64,000 nt of DNA, from positions 7,095 to 71,094 of the forward strand of contig CAYTAO010000001.1 in the NCBI GenBank assembly GCA_964435915.1, read 5' to 3'. Numbering within the stretch: the stretch's first letter is position 1; every line of letters begins with the position of its first letter. This stretch comes from Lucifugimonas sp964435915. GTDB taxonomy: Bacteria > Chloroflexota > Dehalococcoidia > Lucifugimonadales > Lucifugimonadaceae. This document shows, piece by piece, positions 25,266-34,074 of the stretch. The position numbers and the translations under genes were made by a program. A model generated the notes under the pieces. The model had not been told where the DNA came from. It searched no databases and saw only the letters and a list, made by a program, of their open reading frames with translations.

Positions 25266-27116
25266 TTGTTTGTTGTCGGCACTGCTGGGCACGTAGACCA
25301 CGGTAAATCAACGTTGATCCAGGCGTTGACCGGGATGGATCCTGATCGCCTGCTCGAAGAAAAGAGCCGCGGCATGACCATAGAGTTGGGCTTTGCCTGG
25401 CTCGACCTGCCGTCTGGTGCCGAAATCAGCATTGTTGATGTGCCCGGGCACGAACGCTTCGTCAAGAACATGCTCATGGGTACTGGTGGCGTTGATGTGG
25501 CTCTCTTGATCGTTGCTGCCGACGAGGGCGTGATGCCACAAACAAGAGAACATCTGGCGATCATTGATCTTCTTGGGATTGATACCGGTCTGGTCGTGAT
25601 GACAAAGAAGGACCTGGTGGATCAAGACTGGCTCGACCTTGTTACGCTCGACGTGCAGGAGACTCTAGAGGGCACGACTCTGGGACATGCCGATGTCGTG
25701 GCGGTGTCAGCCCAGACCGGTGATGGTCTGGATGAACTCAAAGCGGCTCTCGACAAATTGATAACTGAACTTCCTTCGCATCAGAGCATCGGTAATCCCC
25801 GCCTCCCGGTCGATCGATCTTTCACGATTACCGGGTTCGGAGCAGTTGTTACGGGCACACTTGCCGATGGTTCGCTGAAAATCGGACAGGAAGTCGAAAT
25901 TCTTCCATCAGGTTTGCGGGGAAGAATTCGCAGCCTTCAAGTGCATGAGTCCTCACACGACCAGGTCGGGTCCGGGACGCGCCTCGCTGTCAATCTCAGC
26001 GGAATCGATCATGCCGATATCAATCGAGGCGATTTGTTGACCAGTGTCGACTGGTTGGAGCCTTCGACAGCATTTGATGCTACGCTCAGAGTGATTGCCG
26101 ACGCTCCACGACCTGTCAGGCATAACCACAGGGTGACGCTGTTCGCAGGGACCCGAGAAGTACCGGCGACTATTCGAGTGCTTGAATACGATCAAATAGC
26201 ACCGGGCTCGTCGGGCTGGGTTCAATTACGGACTACGGAAAGAATTCCCATAGTTCGAGGTGATTCATTTGTGGTACGCGACACAGAAAACACTCTCGGA
26301 GGTGGAACCGTTCTCGAACCGAACGCCCCGCGTCGTAAACGTAACGACCCTGAGACGATTTCTCGATTAGAGACGATTGCCAGCGGATCAAGCGAAGACG
26401 TGGTTTTCAACGCTCTGAAAGATATTGAGCCAGCCACGACCGCTCAACTTTCCGCTACTACCGGTTCTCCAGAAACCGAAGTAGATCATGCCGTTACGAT
26501 TCTGGAATCGGAAGGGCGTATCAAGAGGCTCGGACCTGATGAGAACTTCTTCATCTCGATCGGTAGTTGGGAGAGTTTCAACGAAACGTCCGATGCTACA
26601 CTTTCGAGATTCCACAGCACCTACCCGTTGCGGCAGGGTATGCCGTTGCAGGATTTCCGTGGCCAATTGAAGCTTAAGACAGCGGCGTTTGCAGCGATTT
26701 CGGCATCGCTAATCGCTATTGAGGCCATCTCAATCGACGATGCGATAGTCCGGCTACCTTCGCACGCTCCATCGTTGTCGGCTGATCAAGATGCGCAGGC
26801 TGGAAAATATCTAACAGTGATATCAGCTGATCGGTTTAGCCCGTCGACCGAGCATCCTCTCGATATCGAGATTCTCCAGTTTTTGACCGAGCGTGGCGAT
26901 GTGATTCGAATCAACGGCGACATCGTTTATCCAACTGACGCGTACGACGAAATGCAGTCGAAAATTCTCGGCTCGGGTGCGGGCGGTCAGGAGATCACGA
27001 TTACGAGCGTTCGTGAAATATTTGGAACGAGCAGAAAGTACACGCTCGCCGTGCTCGAATACATGGATGCGAAGGGGTTAACCCGTCGTATCGGCGACAC
27101 TCGGTTTGTACGCTAG
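25266..27116 (+). CDS. selB: Selenocysteine-specific elongation factor SelB
   Basis: A 616-residue translation factor with GTAGHVDHGKST (G1), SRGMTIELGFAWLDLP (the switch region peculiar to SelB), DVPGHE (G3) and TKKDLVD (G4), followed by beta-barrel domains II-III and a C-terminal set of winged helices ending in EYMDAKGLTRRIGD. The C-terminal helices bind the SECIS hairpin of selenoprotein mRNAs. Its presence means the genome should encode selenocysteine, with selA, selC and selD elsewhere. TTG at 25266 is the only start that keeps the G1 loop, with AAAGG 10 bases upstream. Length is close to bacterial SelB (about 610-640). Confidence 0.93.
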   Translation: MFVVGTAGHVDHGKSTLIQALTGMDPDRLLEEKSRGMTIELGFAWLDLPSGAEISIVDVPGHERFVKNMLMGTGGVDVALLIVAADEGVMPQTREHLAIIDLLGIDTGLVVMTKKDLVDQDWLDLVTLDVQETLEGTTLGHADVVAVSAQTGDGLDELKAALDKLITELPSHQSIGNPRLPVDRSFTITGFGAVVTGTLADGSLKIGQEVEILPSGLRGRIRSLQVHESSHDQVGSGTRLAVNLSGIDHADINRGDLLTSVDWLEPSTAFDATLRVIADAPRPVRHNHRVTLFAGTREVPATIRVLEYDQIAPGSSGWVQLRTTERIPIVRGDSFVVRDTENTLGGGTVLEPNAPRRKRNDPETISRLETIASGSSEDVVFNALKDIEPATTAQLSATTGSPETEVDHAVTILESEGRIKRLGPDENFFISIGSWESFNETSDATLSRFHSTYPLRQGMPLQDFRGQLKLKTAAFAAISASLIAIEAISIDDAIVRLPSHAPSLSADQDAQAGKYLTVISADRFSPSTEHPLDIEILQFLTERGDVIRINGDIVYPTDAYDEMQSKILGSGAGGQEITITSVREIFGTSRKYTLAVLEYMDAKGLTRRIGDTRFVR

Positions 27117-27122
27117 CTTCCG

Positions 27123-27275
27123 CTAATTGAGCAGGGAGCTTGCCGCGAACGGTAGGGTGAATATGAACGTACTTCCCTCCCCTGACGTGTTTACCGCCCA
27201 TATTTTGCCGACCTGTGCCTAGATAAACACTCGGGCAATCGAGAGCCCCAACCCAGAACCGGATGCCCTGGATCT
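27123..27275 (-). pseudogene. Histidine kinase C-terminal (ATPase) remnant
   Basis: On the minus strand the frame reads RASGSGLGLSIARVFI, a TAG, then AQVGKIWAVNTSGEGSTFIFTLPF, and stops near 27123. This is the G2-box and tail of a sensor histidine kinase (G-x-GLGL-x-I.....E..GG-x-I......G.GT-x-F-x-F-x-LP). The expected Glu in I-E-A-x-G-G is TAG (27219-27221). The dimerisation, phospho-acceptor and N/G1 boxes are missing. The first half is read as the C-terminus of the adjoining phosphodiesterase gene. Confidence 0.7.
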
Positions 27276-28697
27276 TCTTACGCTTTCGCCATGGTACTGA
27301 ATCGGTGTTGGCTGGCGGCATTCCATCCGAATAAATACGGAATCCGACTGCCGTACGGAAGGAGTTCCCTCGATTTGGGGCTCGTTAGCACGAATTTTCA
27401 GTGCTTCGTGCAGAACTCGGCCATCAAAGTGATCGAATTGGGTCAATCCCAGTAGTTCGAGTATCGTGGGTGCTACATCGATATTACCGCTCGCTATTTC
27501 GGAACGTAATCCAGAGACGAAAGATGGGCCACTTACTATTAGAGTGTTGTGGAGTTCTGCCGGGCTGCCACCACCATGTGAACCCACACCGATTTTTCCT
27601 CCTGTCGTTGCTCCGGTTCTGGCAAGCGGTGCCGGAAGTTCTGTAACCTTCGATCGCATTGCAATCGCGATGTCTGGAGAGCGCGGACCTTCGAGTCCGA
27701 TCTCTCGCATAGTCGGGTAATCATTGTTGCCCGAGTTCGGGAAGTCTGTCGCTATCGCTCCAACCCACTCTTGAGCGTTGAGCCAGTCCAACAGTCTGTT
27801 AGTCAGTTCTGTGCTGTTGCCGGGTAGATACAACAGCGCAGAACCACCGTTTTCTGCGATTACAACATGATCGTCACCGCTGTCTGGGCCGAAACCTGCT
27901 TCCGACAGCTCGGTATGCAAATCGATCACAGAATCAATCGTTAAGTAGCCGTGATCCGACACAACAAAAATATCCGGCTGATCTCCCTTAGAATCGTTGG
28001 CAATTGCATCCAGGATTCGACCCAACTGCGAGTCGGCGAGCGTGTACATTGCCCGGGCTTTTAGACTATCGATACCGAACGCGTGTTGGGAGGTATCGGG
28101 TTCGGGAAACCAGACCATCAGTACATCAGGATTTAATTCGCCCATCGCGTACTCAATCGCAACATCTGCAGTTCGCTCTACAAGCTCGGCAGCTGGTGCC
28201 TGTTTGGGCGGCCAATCACCGAACCGGCCGACGATCGTCGCATGGTGTTCGGGTGGATTCGTGAATTCGTGGTGAATTACCACATCACCGAATTTACCGG
28301 CGTTCGGGTGGTGGGCGTATGCGTTTCCGCTTGTTCCGCCCACCACAGAAACCCATTTCAGATCATCTGCACTGATGAGTTCGCCGAGAGTAGGCACCAA
28401 AAGTAGTTTACCCTCGGTGAGTCGGTTGATTTCAGGCAACTGGGGAACGAGTGCGTCTACTATCTCTGTTTTAGAAAACTCTGGGAATATCGATTTGTTG
28501 GCAGTTAATCCATGCTTACCGGGTGCAACGCCAGTCACGAGGCTTGTTGAATTGCCTCTGGTCACGGTAGGAAACGAGGCGTGATTGTGCAAAAATCGAA
28601 CTCCGTTATCAGCCAGCGCGCTGACGACCGGCATATATTCAGGAGTCACCTGTGATGGCTGCAGTCCATCGAACGCGACGATAACGATTCGTGGCAT
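27219..28697 (-). CDS. Alkaline phosphatase superfamily (type I phosphodiesterase) protein with foreign C-terminus
   Basis: A 492-residue enzyme. Metal and nucleophile motifs of the nucleotide pyrophosphatase/phosphodiesterase group are seen: VIVAFDGLQPSQ, FPTVTRGNSTSLVTG (Thr nucleophile in PTVTRGN), WFPEPDTSQHAFG and VVSDHGYLT, and a late His in GVGSHGG. Residues to about 455 fit the family. The last 17 or so (RASGSGLGLSIARVFI) belong to a histidine kinase ATPase domain. The gene has therefore lost its own end and reads into an unrelated remnant until a TAG. ATG at 28697 overlaps the zincin gene stop (TAATG), indicating translational coupling. Confidence 0.8.
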   Translation of the reverse strand: MPRIVIVAFDGLQPSQVTPEYMPVVSALADNGVRFLHNHASFPTVTRGNSTSLVTGVAPGKHGLTANKSIFPEFSKTEIVDALVPQLPEINRLTEGKLLLVPTLGELISADDLKWVSVVGGTSGNAYAHHPNAGKFGDVVIHHEFTNPPEHHATIVGRFGDWPPKQAPAAELVERTADVAIEYAMGELNPDVLMVWFPEPDTSQHAFGIDSLKARAMYTLADSQLGRILDAIANDSKGDQPDIFVVSDHGYLTIDSVIDLHTELSEAGFGPDSGDDHVVIAENGGSALLYLPGNSTELTNRLLDWLNAQEWVGAIATDFPNSGNNDYPTMREIGLEGPRSPDIAIAMRSKVTELPAPLARTGATTGGKIGVGSHGGGSPAELHNTLIVSGPSFVSGLRSEIASGNIDVAPTILELLGLTQFDHFDGRVLHEALKIRANEPQIEGTPSVRQSDSVFIRMECRQPTPIQYHGESVRRSRASGSGLGLSIARVFI

Positions 28698-29074
28698 TAT
28701 CCCAGTCCCCATTTTTCAAGTTCTTGATCTGAAATTCCGAAGTAATGGGCAATCTCATGCACAACGGTCAAGCGCACCTGTTGTTCTAGCTCATCAACTG
28801 AGTCGCTTACGTGCTCTATCGGTTGCTGGAATATGGTAATTACGTCGGGCAACGGCGGCACGTAGCTACCGCGTTCAGTCAGCGGCACGCCATGGTATAG
28901 TCCATAGAGAGTTTCGTCGGGTCCCAGATTGTTTTCCATCAGCTGGTCGGGGGTGGGTTTTTCTGCGACGATTATGCTGACGTTACCCATCTTCGTGATG
29001 AACTCAGCCGGTAGGGACGAGATAGCATCTCGAACCAGATCTTCAAAACTATCCCTGCTGACGTGCATTGGCAC
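28697..29074 (-). CDS. Small zincin-like metallopeptidase (PF06262-type)
   Basis: A 125-residue protein ending in a VVHEIAHYFGISDQELEKWG zinc-binding helix (HExxH with a following acidic residue). The upstream part (LPAEFITKMGNVSIIVAEKP) and the YGLYHGVPLTERG loop match the small zincin family found widely in actinobacteria and Chloroflexota. The substrate is unknown. It is translationally coupled to the phosphodiesterase gene (TAATG) and sits 6 bases after nfo, forming an nfo-zincin-phosphodiesterase run. Confidence 0.88.
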   Translation of the reverse strand: MPMHVSRDSFEDLVRDAISSLPAEFITKMGNVSIIVAEKPTPDQLMENNLGPDETLYGLYHGVPLTERGSYVPPLPDVITIFQQPIEHVSDSVDELEQQVRLTVVHEIAHYFGISDQELEKWGLG

Positions 29075-29080
29075 TGATTG

Positions 29081-29935
29081 TTACCCGGCACCCACCTGTG
29101 AGCGGATAGCTTTCAGCCGGTCGATGTTCGGCTTGTCGGGTCCGCTTTTACCAGTACCCGGAACTTCCAAATAAAACGGTACGTGTTTGAAAGCATCGTT
29201 CAACATAAGGGTTTTGAATCCGGCAGTACCGATCAGGCCATCTCCAATGTTCTCGTGACGGTCGACCGAAGATCCGAGCTCTCGCATTGAATCGTTTGCG
29301 TGGACTGAACGAAGAAGATCGAGCCCAATCTCTTTATCGAACTCGTCCAACGCGACACTAAGTGAATCGGGCTCTGCGATGTTGTATCCGGCTGCCCACA
29401 CGTGTTGAGTGTCGAGACACACGGCCACGCGGTCGTTTCCAATCGCTTTGATCAGTGTGCCCAACTCGGCAAACGATGATCCGATGTGATCACCTGCCCC
29501 GGCGCTGGTTTCGAGCATCAACAGTGAATCACCCGGTTCGTTGTCGAGAATGGTGCGGACCGAATTGGCAAACTGATCGACAATCGTCTCGAAGCCTCTG
29601 CCGCGGTGGCTGGCCGGGTGGAATATCACGCCGAGTGCATCGAGTTTGTTAGCAGCAGCTACATCGGCCTGCAGCGCTTTTTCCGACTTAGCGAGAAGCT
29701 CCGGGTCTTCCGCTCCCAGTGCAACGAGGTATTTGCCATGCAGAACCGTCGGCCCCATGCCGGCTCGATTTATTTCTTCTGTGTATTTCTGCGCGACTTC
29801 ATCAGCAATCGGCTTCGCCCCCCACATCCGTGGAGACGATGCAAATATCTGGAAGCATTCGGCTCCAATTTCTTCAGCCCGAGCTATCGCTTTGTTCGAA
29901 CCGCCGGCCGCAGATACATGCGCACCAATCAGCAT
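29081..29935 (-). CDS. nfo: Endonuclease IV (AP endonuclease)
   Basis: A 284-residue TIM-barrel AP endonuclease acting in base-excision repair. Family hallmarks include IGAHVSAAGG at the N-terminus, ECFQIFASSPRMW, TVLHGKYLV, the metal-site LLMLETSAGAGD, CLDTQHVWAAGY, SVHANDSM..LGSSVDRHENIGDG and PFYLEVPG. All zinc ligand positions (His, Glu, Asp) appear present. Length matches bacterial Nfo (280-285). Start: ATG at 29935. Confidence 0.95.
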   Translation of the reverse strand: MLIGAHVSAAGGSNKAIARAEEIGAECFQIFASSPRMWGAKPIADEVAQKYTEEINRAGMGPTVLHGKYLVALGAEDPELLAKSEKALQADVAAANKLDALGVIFHPASHRGRGFETIVDQFANSVRTILDNEPGDSLLMLETSAGAGDHIGSSFAELGTLIKAIGNDRVAVCLDTQHVWAAGYNIAEPDSLSVALDEFDKEIGLDLLRSVHANDSMRELGSSVDRHENIGDGLIGTAGFKTLMLNDAFKHVPFYLEVPGTGKSGPDKPNIDRLKAIRSQVGAG

Positions 29936-29966
29936 TCGTTAAGTTCCTTAAATCTTTTGTTAAAGG

Positions 29967-30878
29967 TTAGGTGTTGGAAGTAACGACCCGCCGCCATGGC
30001 AGGAACGAGCGCTTTTCCCACAGAACGAGAATCTGGGCAGCAACGCATATCGAGCTGTAGGTTCCGACGAGAACACCGGCGAGCAACACGATCAGGAAGT
30101 CACGAAGCGAGGCTCCTCCAAATAACAGCATCGCGAGGATCACGGTAATCGTAGTAATGCTGGTTCCGAGTGACCGGGTTATCGACTCGTTGATCGCCAG
30201 GTCCACTGTGCTTCGGAAGTCACGACCTGGTGCAAGGGTTACGTTTTCACGGATTCGATCGAAGATGACAATTGTGTCGTTCACCGAGTAACCGATCACG
30301 GTGAGAATACCGACGATGAAGATCGCATTGACTTGAGCATTGATGGCAATTCCAAGTACAGCGAATACACCGAGAACTATTACGACATCATGCCCTAGTG
30401 CCACGATCGCCGCAAAGGCATACTTGTAAGAATTTGGCACAGCTCGGAAGGCGTACATGATGTACAGCATCACAAACCCGGCAGCGATAATAACCGCGGT
30501 GATGGCGTTTTGCACTGTATCTTCAGCAACAGATGATCCAACTGTTGTTGTGTCCAACACTATTACAGCTTTTTGTTGGAGCTTTTCTATCTCTTCCCTG
30601 ACCCCTATCAGCCCATCATTACCGAGATCGTCAGTACGTATGAAGTACTGATCCTCTCCGAGGGCTTGAATGATGGCTTCAGGATGACCCGACCGAGTAA
30701 GAGCTTCTGTAACACCCGCAGAACCAGGGTCACCATCCTGGAACTGGAACGTAACTGTTGTTCCCGAAGTGAAGTCGATTCCCAGATTCAATCCGTTCAT
30801 ACCCAGAATTACCGCTGAAAGAGCGACAAGTACGATCGAGACGCTCAGGAAAAACCGACGCTTTCCAACGATATCCAT
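29967..30878 (-). CDS. secF: Protein translocase subunit SecF
   Basis: A 303-residue inner-membrane protein with six hydrophobic segments. After the first (FFLSVSIVLVALSAVILGMNG) comes the periplasmic P1 domain starting LNLGIDFTSGT, then the family motif GYSVNDTIVIFDRIREN and the final helices (ITTITVILAMLLFGGASLRDF). With SecD it uses proton-motive force to pull preproteins through SecYEG. Start ATG overlaps the secD stop by one base (TAATG), so the two are coupled. Confidence 0.96.
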   Translation of the reverse strand: MDIVGKRRFFLSVSIVLVALSAVILGMNGLNLGIDFTSGTTVTFQFQDGDPGSAGVTEALTRSGHPEAIIQALGEDQYFIRTDDLGNDGLIGVREEIEKLQQKAVIVLDTTTVGSSVAEDTVQNAITAVIIAAGFVMLYIMYAFRAVPNSYKYAFAAIVALGHDVVIVLGVFAVLGIAINAQVNAIFIVGILTVIGYSVNDTIVIFDRIRENVTLAPGRDFRSTVDLAINESITRSLGTSITTITVILAMLLFGGASLRDFLIVLLAGVLVGTYSSICVAAQILVLWEKRSFLPWRRVVTSNT

Positions 30879-32896
30879 TAGGAGTTACCTCCAGAAGCTG
30901 ATCCGCTCTGTTCTTTCTGATCACGTACTGGTATGAAGAGATTGGTGTTGTTTCCAATCTTCGATATTGCAACCAGACGTAGCAACAGCCGACTGGCAAA
31001 GAATGCCGTGAACATGCTCAACAGAACACCAATTGCGAGAGTCAGGGCAAATCCCTGCATAATGCTAGTACTGAACCGATCACCAAACCAGAAGAGGACG
31101 ACGGCAACGATAATCGTTGACATGTTTCCATCTCGAATCGATGGCCAGGCTCGATCGAATCCTGCGGTAATCGCTGCTAACAGGGTTCGACCTGACCGCA
31201 GCTCTTCCTTAGTCCGTTCCGCTATGAGCACGTTGGCGTCAACAGCGAAACCGAGAGACAGAATGATTGCGGCCGCGCCAGACAGAGTGAGCGTAACCGG
31301 AATCATCTTGAAGATACCCAGCAGTATGATGCAGTAGGCGATCAGTGCGATCGATGCCACCAGGCCAGGGATCTTGTAATAGCTGATCATGAACACGAGA
31401 AGAAGTATCAGGCCGACTCCGCCGGCCATGAGGCTTCTTTGTAGAGAGTCTTTACCGAGGACGGCATCGACATTGCGCTCCTGAATCAGTTCAAGACCAC
31501 GGGGAAGTGCACCAGAGCGGAGTTGGATGGCGATAGTACGCACACTCTCTGTGGTGAAATCGCCGCCTTCGATAATGGCCCGTCCACCGGCGATACCGCC
31601 CTGACTCACACCCGGTGCGACAAGTTCTTCACCATCCAGATAAATCGCAAGTCGGTCGTTATGCCTTGATACGTCGTCTGTCTCTTTGAAGAAGGCGTCG
31701 CCACCATCATCGTTGAAAATCAGTGTGACGATCGGCCTTGGGATCGCACCGCCTGAGATATCAGGGAATGCGTCATCTAGATCGGCGGGGTCGATCGTGG
31801 TAGGTCGCTCTTGGAAGTACGCAGGGTTGTCGCATCGCTCAAGCGACCATTGATCCAGCGTCAGCCCATTGGGTGGCCATGGAACATCCGGAGATGATGC
31901 GTCTACATCACCACATTCGCGGTACCTGAATTCAAGCTTGGCTGTTTTACCAATCAGGTTTTTTGCTTCCTGAACACCACCACCAACAGCCCACAGGGTG
32001 AGTGAGCCTTGCATGGCGTTGAACTCTAGATTCCCAATATCGCGAAGTGCCGCCAGCAGCCGTTGGTCTTCACCGAATATCGGATTGCCTTCACTATCGG
32101 TTGACGTCGTGTCGAGTCCGTATAACGTGATGGAGAAGAGACCGTCTGCACCAGAGACCGCTTCGATCGATGCATCGTCACGACCTACTGAAGCAAATGC
32201 GGCTTCAACTTCGGCAAGGGTCGGCAGTGTTTCGATTCCGGCCAGTTCGGCATCAGCAGATGTATCGTCACCCTCGGCCGGGGTATCGAGTTCGACAACT
32301 CCGTAGCCTAATTGCAGCGCTACCGGGTACTCGGCGATGACTGCTTCTCGCCATACATCTGCTTCAGACTCTGTAACAACGTTGCCGTCAACATCACGTA
32401 TTTCACCCTGGATTTCATCGAGCTGTACTGTGAGTGAACCATTATCGTTTTGCTTTACAGATGCGTTTGACCGACCAAGATTCTCGCGGAAGAATCGCTC
32501 GAGCTCATCAGGCGCTACGGTATTAGCAGTAAAGTTCAATGTGATTGCTGCTCCGGTCTGACCGGGGATCTGGACAAGTACACGGTCTGCGACGGAATCG
32601 ATTCCGCCCCCAAGTAGCTGGACGCTCGCTTCGCTGACACCGAATTCGTTGACACGTCGGTCGATGATGTTGCGAAGGCCTTCCATGTCGTCTTTCGTAG
32701 GTTCGCCCTGCCCATCTTCAGACACAACCTTGTAGACAAGATGAGTGCCACCTTCGAGGTCCAGTCCAAAGCTCAAACCAAGAGGGCTATCGCCTCCGCG
32801 GGTGAACCCGAGGACACTAACTTCGGAGATTGCCAATACAACAACCGAAATGACAACCAATATTGCAACGAGGACTAGGCCTTTGAATCTACTCAA
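30878..32896 (-). CDS. secD: Protein translocase subunit SecD
   Basis: A 672-residue membrane protein with an N-terminal helix, the SecD signature LGLDLEGGTHLVYKV near residue 45, a large P1 periplasmic domain, and the C-terminal transmembrane block with AAIILSLGFAVDANVLIAER. Residues about 120-260 contain an acidic insertion (DTPAEGDDTSADAELAG) longer than in E. coli SecD. The start is TTG at 32896, as no ATG fits and the hydrophobic helix begins at residue 6. It is preceded by a 9-bp hairpin leader. It heads the secD-secF pair. Confidence 0.95.
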   Translation of the reverse strand: MSRFKGLVLVAILVVISVVVLAISEVSVLGFTRGGDSPLGLSFGLDLEGGTHLVYKVVSEDGQGEPTKDDMEGLRNIIDRRVNEFGVSEASVQLLGGGIDSVADRVLVQIPGQTGAAITLNFTANTVAPDELERFFRENLGRSNASVKQNDNGSLTVQLDEIQGEIRDVDGNVVTESEADVWREAVIAEYPVALQLGYGVVELDTPAEGDDTSADAELAGIETLPTLAEVEAAFASVGRDDASIEAVSGADGLFSITLYGLDTTSTDSEGNPIFGEDQRLLAALRDIGNLEFNAMQGSLTLWAVGGGVQEAKNLIGKTAKLEFRYRECGDVDASSPDVPWPPNGLTLDQWSLERCDNPAYFQERPTTIDPADLDDAFPDISGGAIPRPIVTLIFNDDGGDAFFKETDDVSRHNDRLAIYLDGEELVAPGVSQGGIAGGRAIIEGGDFTTESVRTIAIQLRSGALPRGLELIQERNVDAVLGKDSLQRSLMAGGVGLILLLVFMISYYKIPGLVASIALIAYCIILLGIFKMIPVTLTLSGAAAIILSLGFAVDANVLIAERTKEELRSGRTLLAAITAGFDRAWPSIRDGNMSTIIVAVVLFWFGDRFSTSIMQGFALTLAIGVLLSMFTAFFASRLLLRLVAISKIGNNTNLFIPVRDQKEQSGSASGGNS

Positions 32897-32910
32897 TAAC
32901 TCAGACTCTT

Positions 32911-32942
32911 ACGCGAAACGCGCCGCAAAGGCGGCGTGTCTA
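32911..32942 (-). promoter_or_regulatory. Hairpin in the secD leader
   Basis: On the minus strand, ACACGCCGC and GCGGCGCGT form a nine-pair stem (one G-U) closed by CTTT, ending about 20 bases before the TTG start of secD, and followed by TTTCGCG. A shorter hairpin of the same style (loop with CTTTG-like bases, then TTTTCGCG) precedes rplS. It may be an attenuator or an RNA-binding element; sequence alone cannot decide. Confidence 0.45.
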
Positions 32943-33193
32943 TGTGATTTATTCTGACGTTCATTCACCCATCTGGTGACGTCAGGACGTTATAAGAACA
33001 AACTCGCGATAACACCCTGAAATGATCAGAGTAGCGTCACCGAATCAAACGTGAAATTGATGGGAACTCACCAGGACAATTCAAACAAGCAAAAAGTATA
33101 GCACCGGGGCAACGTGAATTCGCAGCGTGCTTAGTCGCACGTTTGTGCATATTTGTTACTTCGGAGCCGATTCATCGCGAGCAGTTACGGTTA

Positions 33194-33997
33194 TTAATGT
33201 TTGTGTTTGGGATCGAGAAGCACTCCACCGTCCAAATGAGGATCGTCAGACTCGACGTGGTCATGCCCGTGGTCGTGGTCATGATGTGCCAGAGATGATT
33301 CTGAGTCGGGTGAATCGATAACGAAGCCCGAGTTACGAAGTTCATACTGCATCTGATCAACAGACGAGTCTGAGTAGAGGTCGCTGAACTTGATGGTCGA
33401 GTGAACGACTTCGATATCTGATTCTTCTGGCTCTTCCGGCGCTGCTTGCTCTACCGACTCGTCACTATGATCTACGTGAACCTCGAGTTCTACATCGTGA
33501 ATGTGAGGTTCGTCTTCTTTGATGTGTGAACCGGCTACGGCAAGTTTTTCGTGAGCTAATAGGTGGTCGATATACAAAATCCCGTTCAAGTGATCGACTT
33601 CGTGCTCAATCACCTGTGCAAGAAGCTCTTCTGCAGTGACTTTGATTTTTGAGCCATTTTCGTCGAGCCACTTGGCCTTTACGGTCACCGAACGCTTCAC
33701 CATTCCTTCGTAGCCGGGTAACGAGAGGCAGCCCTCGATAATTTCCCGTTCGCCCTCGGTCTCTCTTACTTCAGGATTGACGAGAATGACGGCAGATTCA
33801 TCACCGGGTAGATGAATGGTTACAACCCGCTGGAGTCTGCCGACTTGATTCGCGGCAAGCCCGACTCCCCCCATGGCGTCCATCGTTTCGATCATATCGG
33901 CTGCCAGCTCGCGGACTTTATCATCGACGCGACGAACTACTCTGCACTTCTTGCGAAGTATCGGGTCTGGAAACACCCTGATTCGCCTTATTGACAC
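33194..33997 (-). CDS. def: Peptide deformylase with acidic, His-rich C-terminal extension
   Basis: The first 165 residues are a standard deformylase, which removes the formyl group from nascent N-terminal Met: GVGLAANQ (44-51), EGCLSLPG with metal Cys90, and EHEVDHLNG with His132, Glu133 and His136. Residues about 170-267 are extra: acidic (EVHVDHSDESVEQAAPEEPEE) and ending in a His-Asp-His-Asp-rich tail and KHKH. Typical deformylases are 150-200 residues. The tail resembles metal-storage or nickel/zinc-chaperone tails and may load the active-site metal. Divergence from the core suggests a lineage-specific addition. It is 78 bases downstream of priA. Confidence 0.93.
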   Translation of the reverse strand: MSIRRIRVFPDPILRKKCRVVRRVDDKVRELAADMIETMDAMGGVGLAANQVGRLQRVVTIHLPGDESAVILVNPEVRETEGEREIIEGCLSLPGYEGMVKRSVTVKAKWLDENGSKIKVTAEELLAQVIEHEVDHLNGILYIDHLLAHEKLAVAGSHIKEDEPHIHDVELEVHVDHSDESVEQAAPEEPEESDIEVVHSTIKFSDLYSDSSVDQMQYELRNSGFVIDSPDSESSLAHHDHDHGHDHVESDDPHLDGGVLLDPKHKH

Positions 33998-34074
33998 GGA
34001 ATTTTCTTTCTAATCTGGCGCTGGCTGAATAAGTTTAATTGTGATGTAGTGCCCGGTTACTCCTGAGCCAGCGA

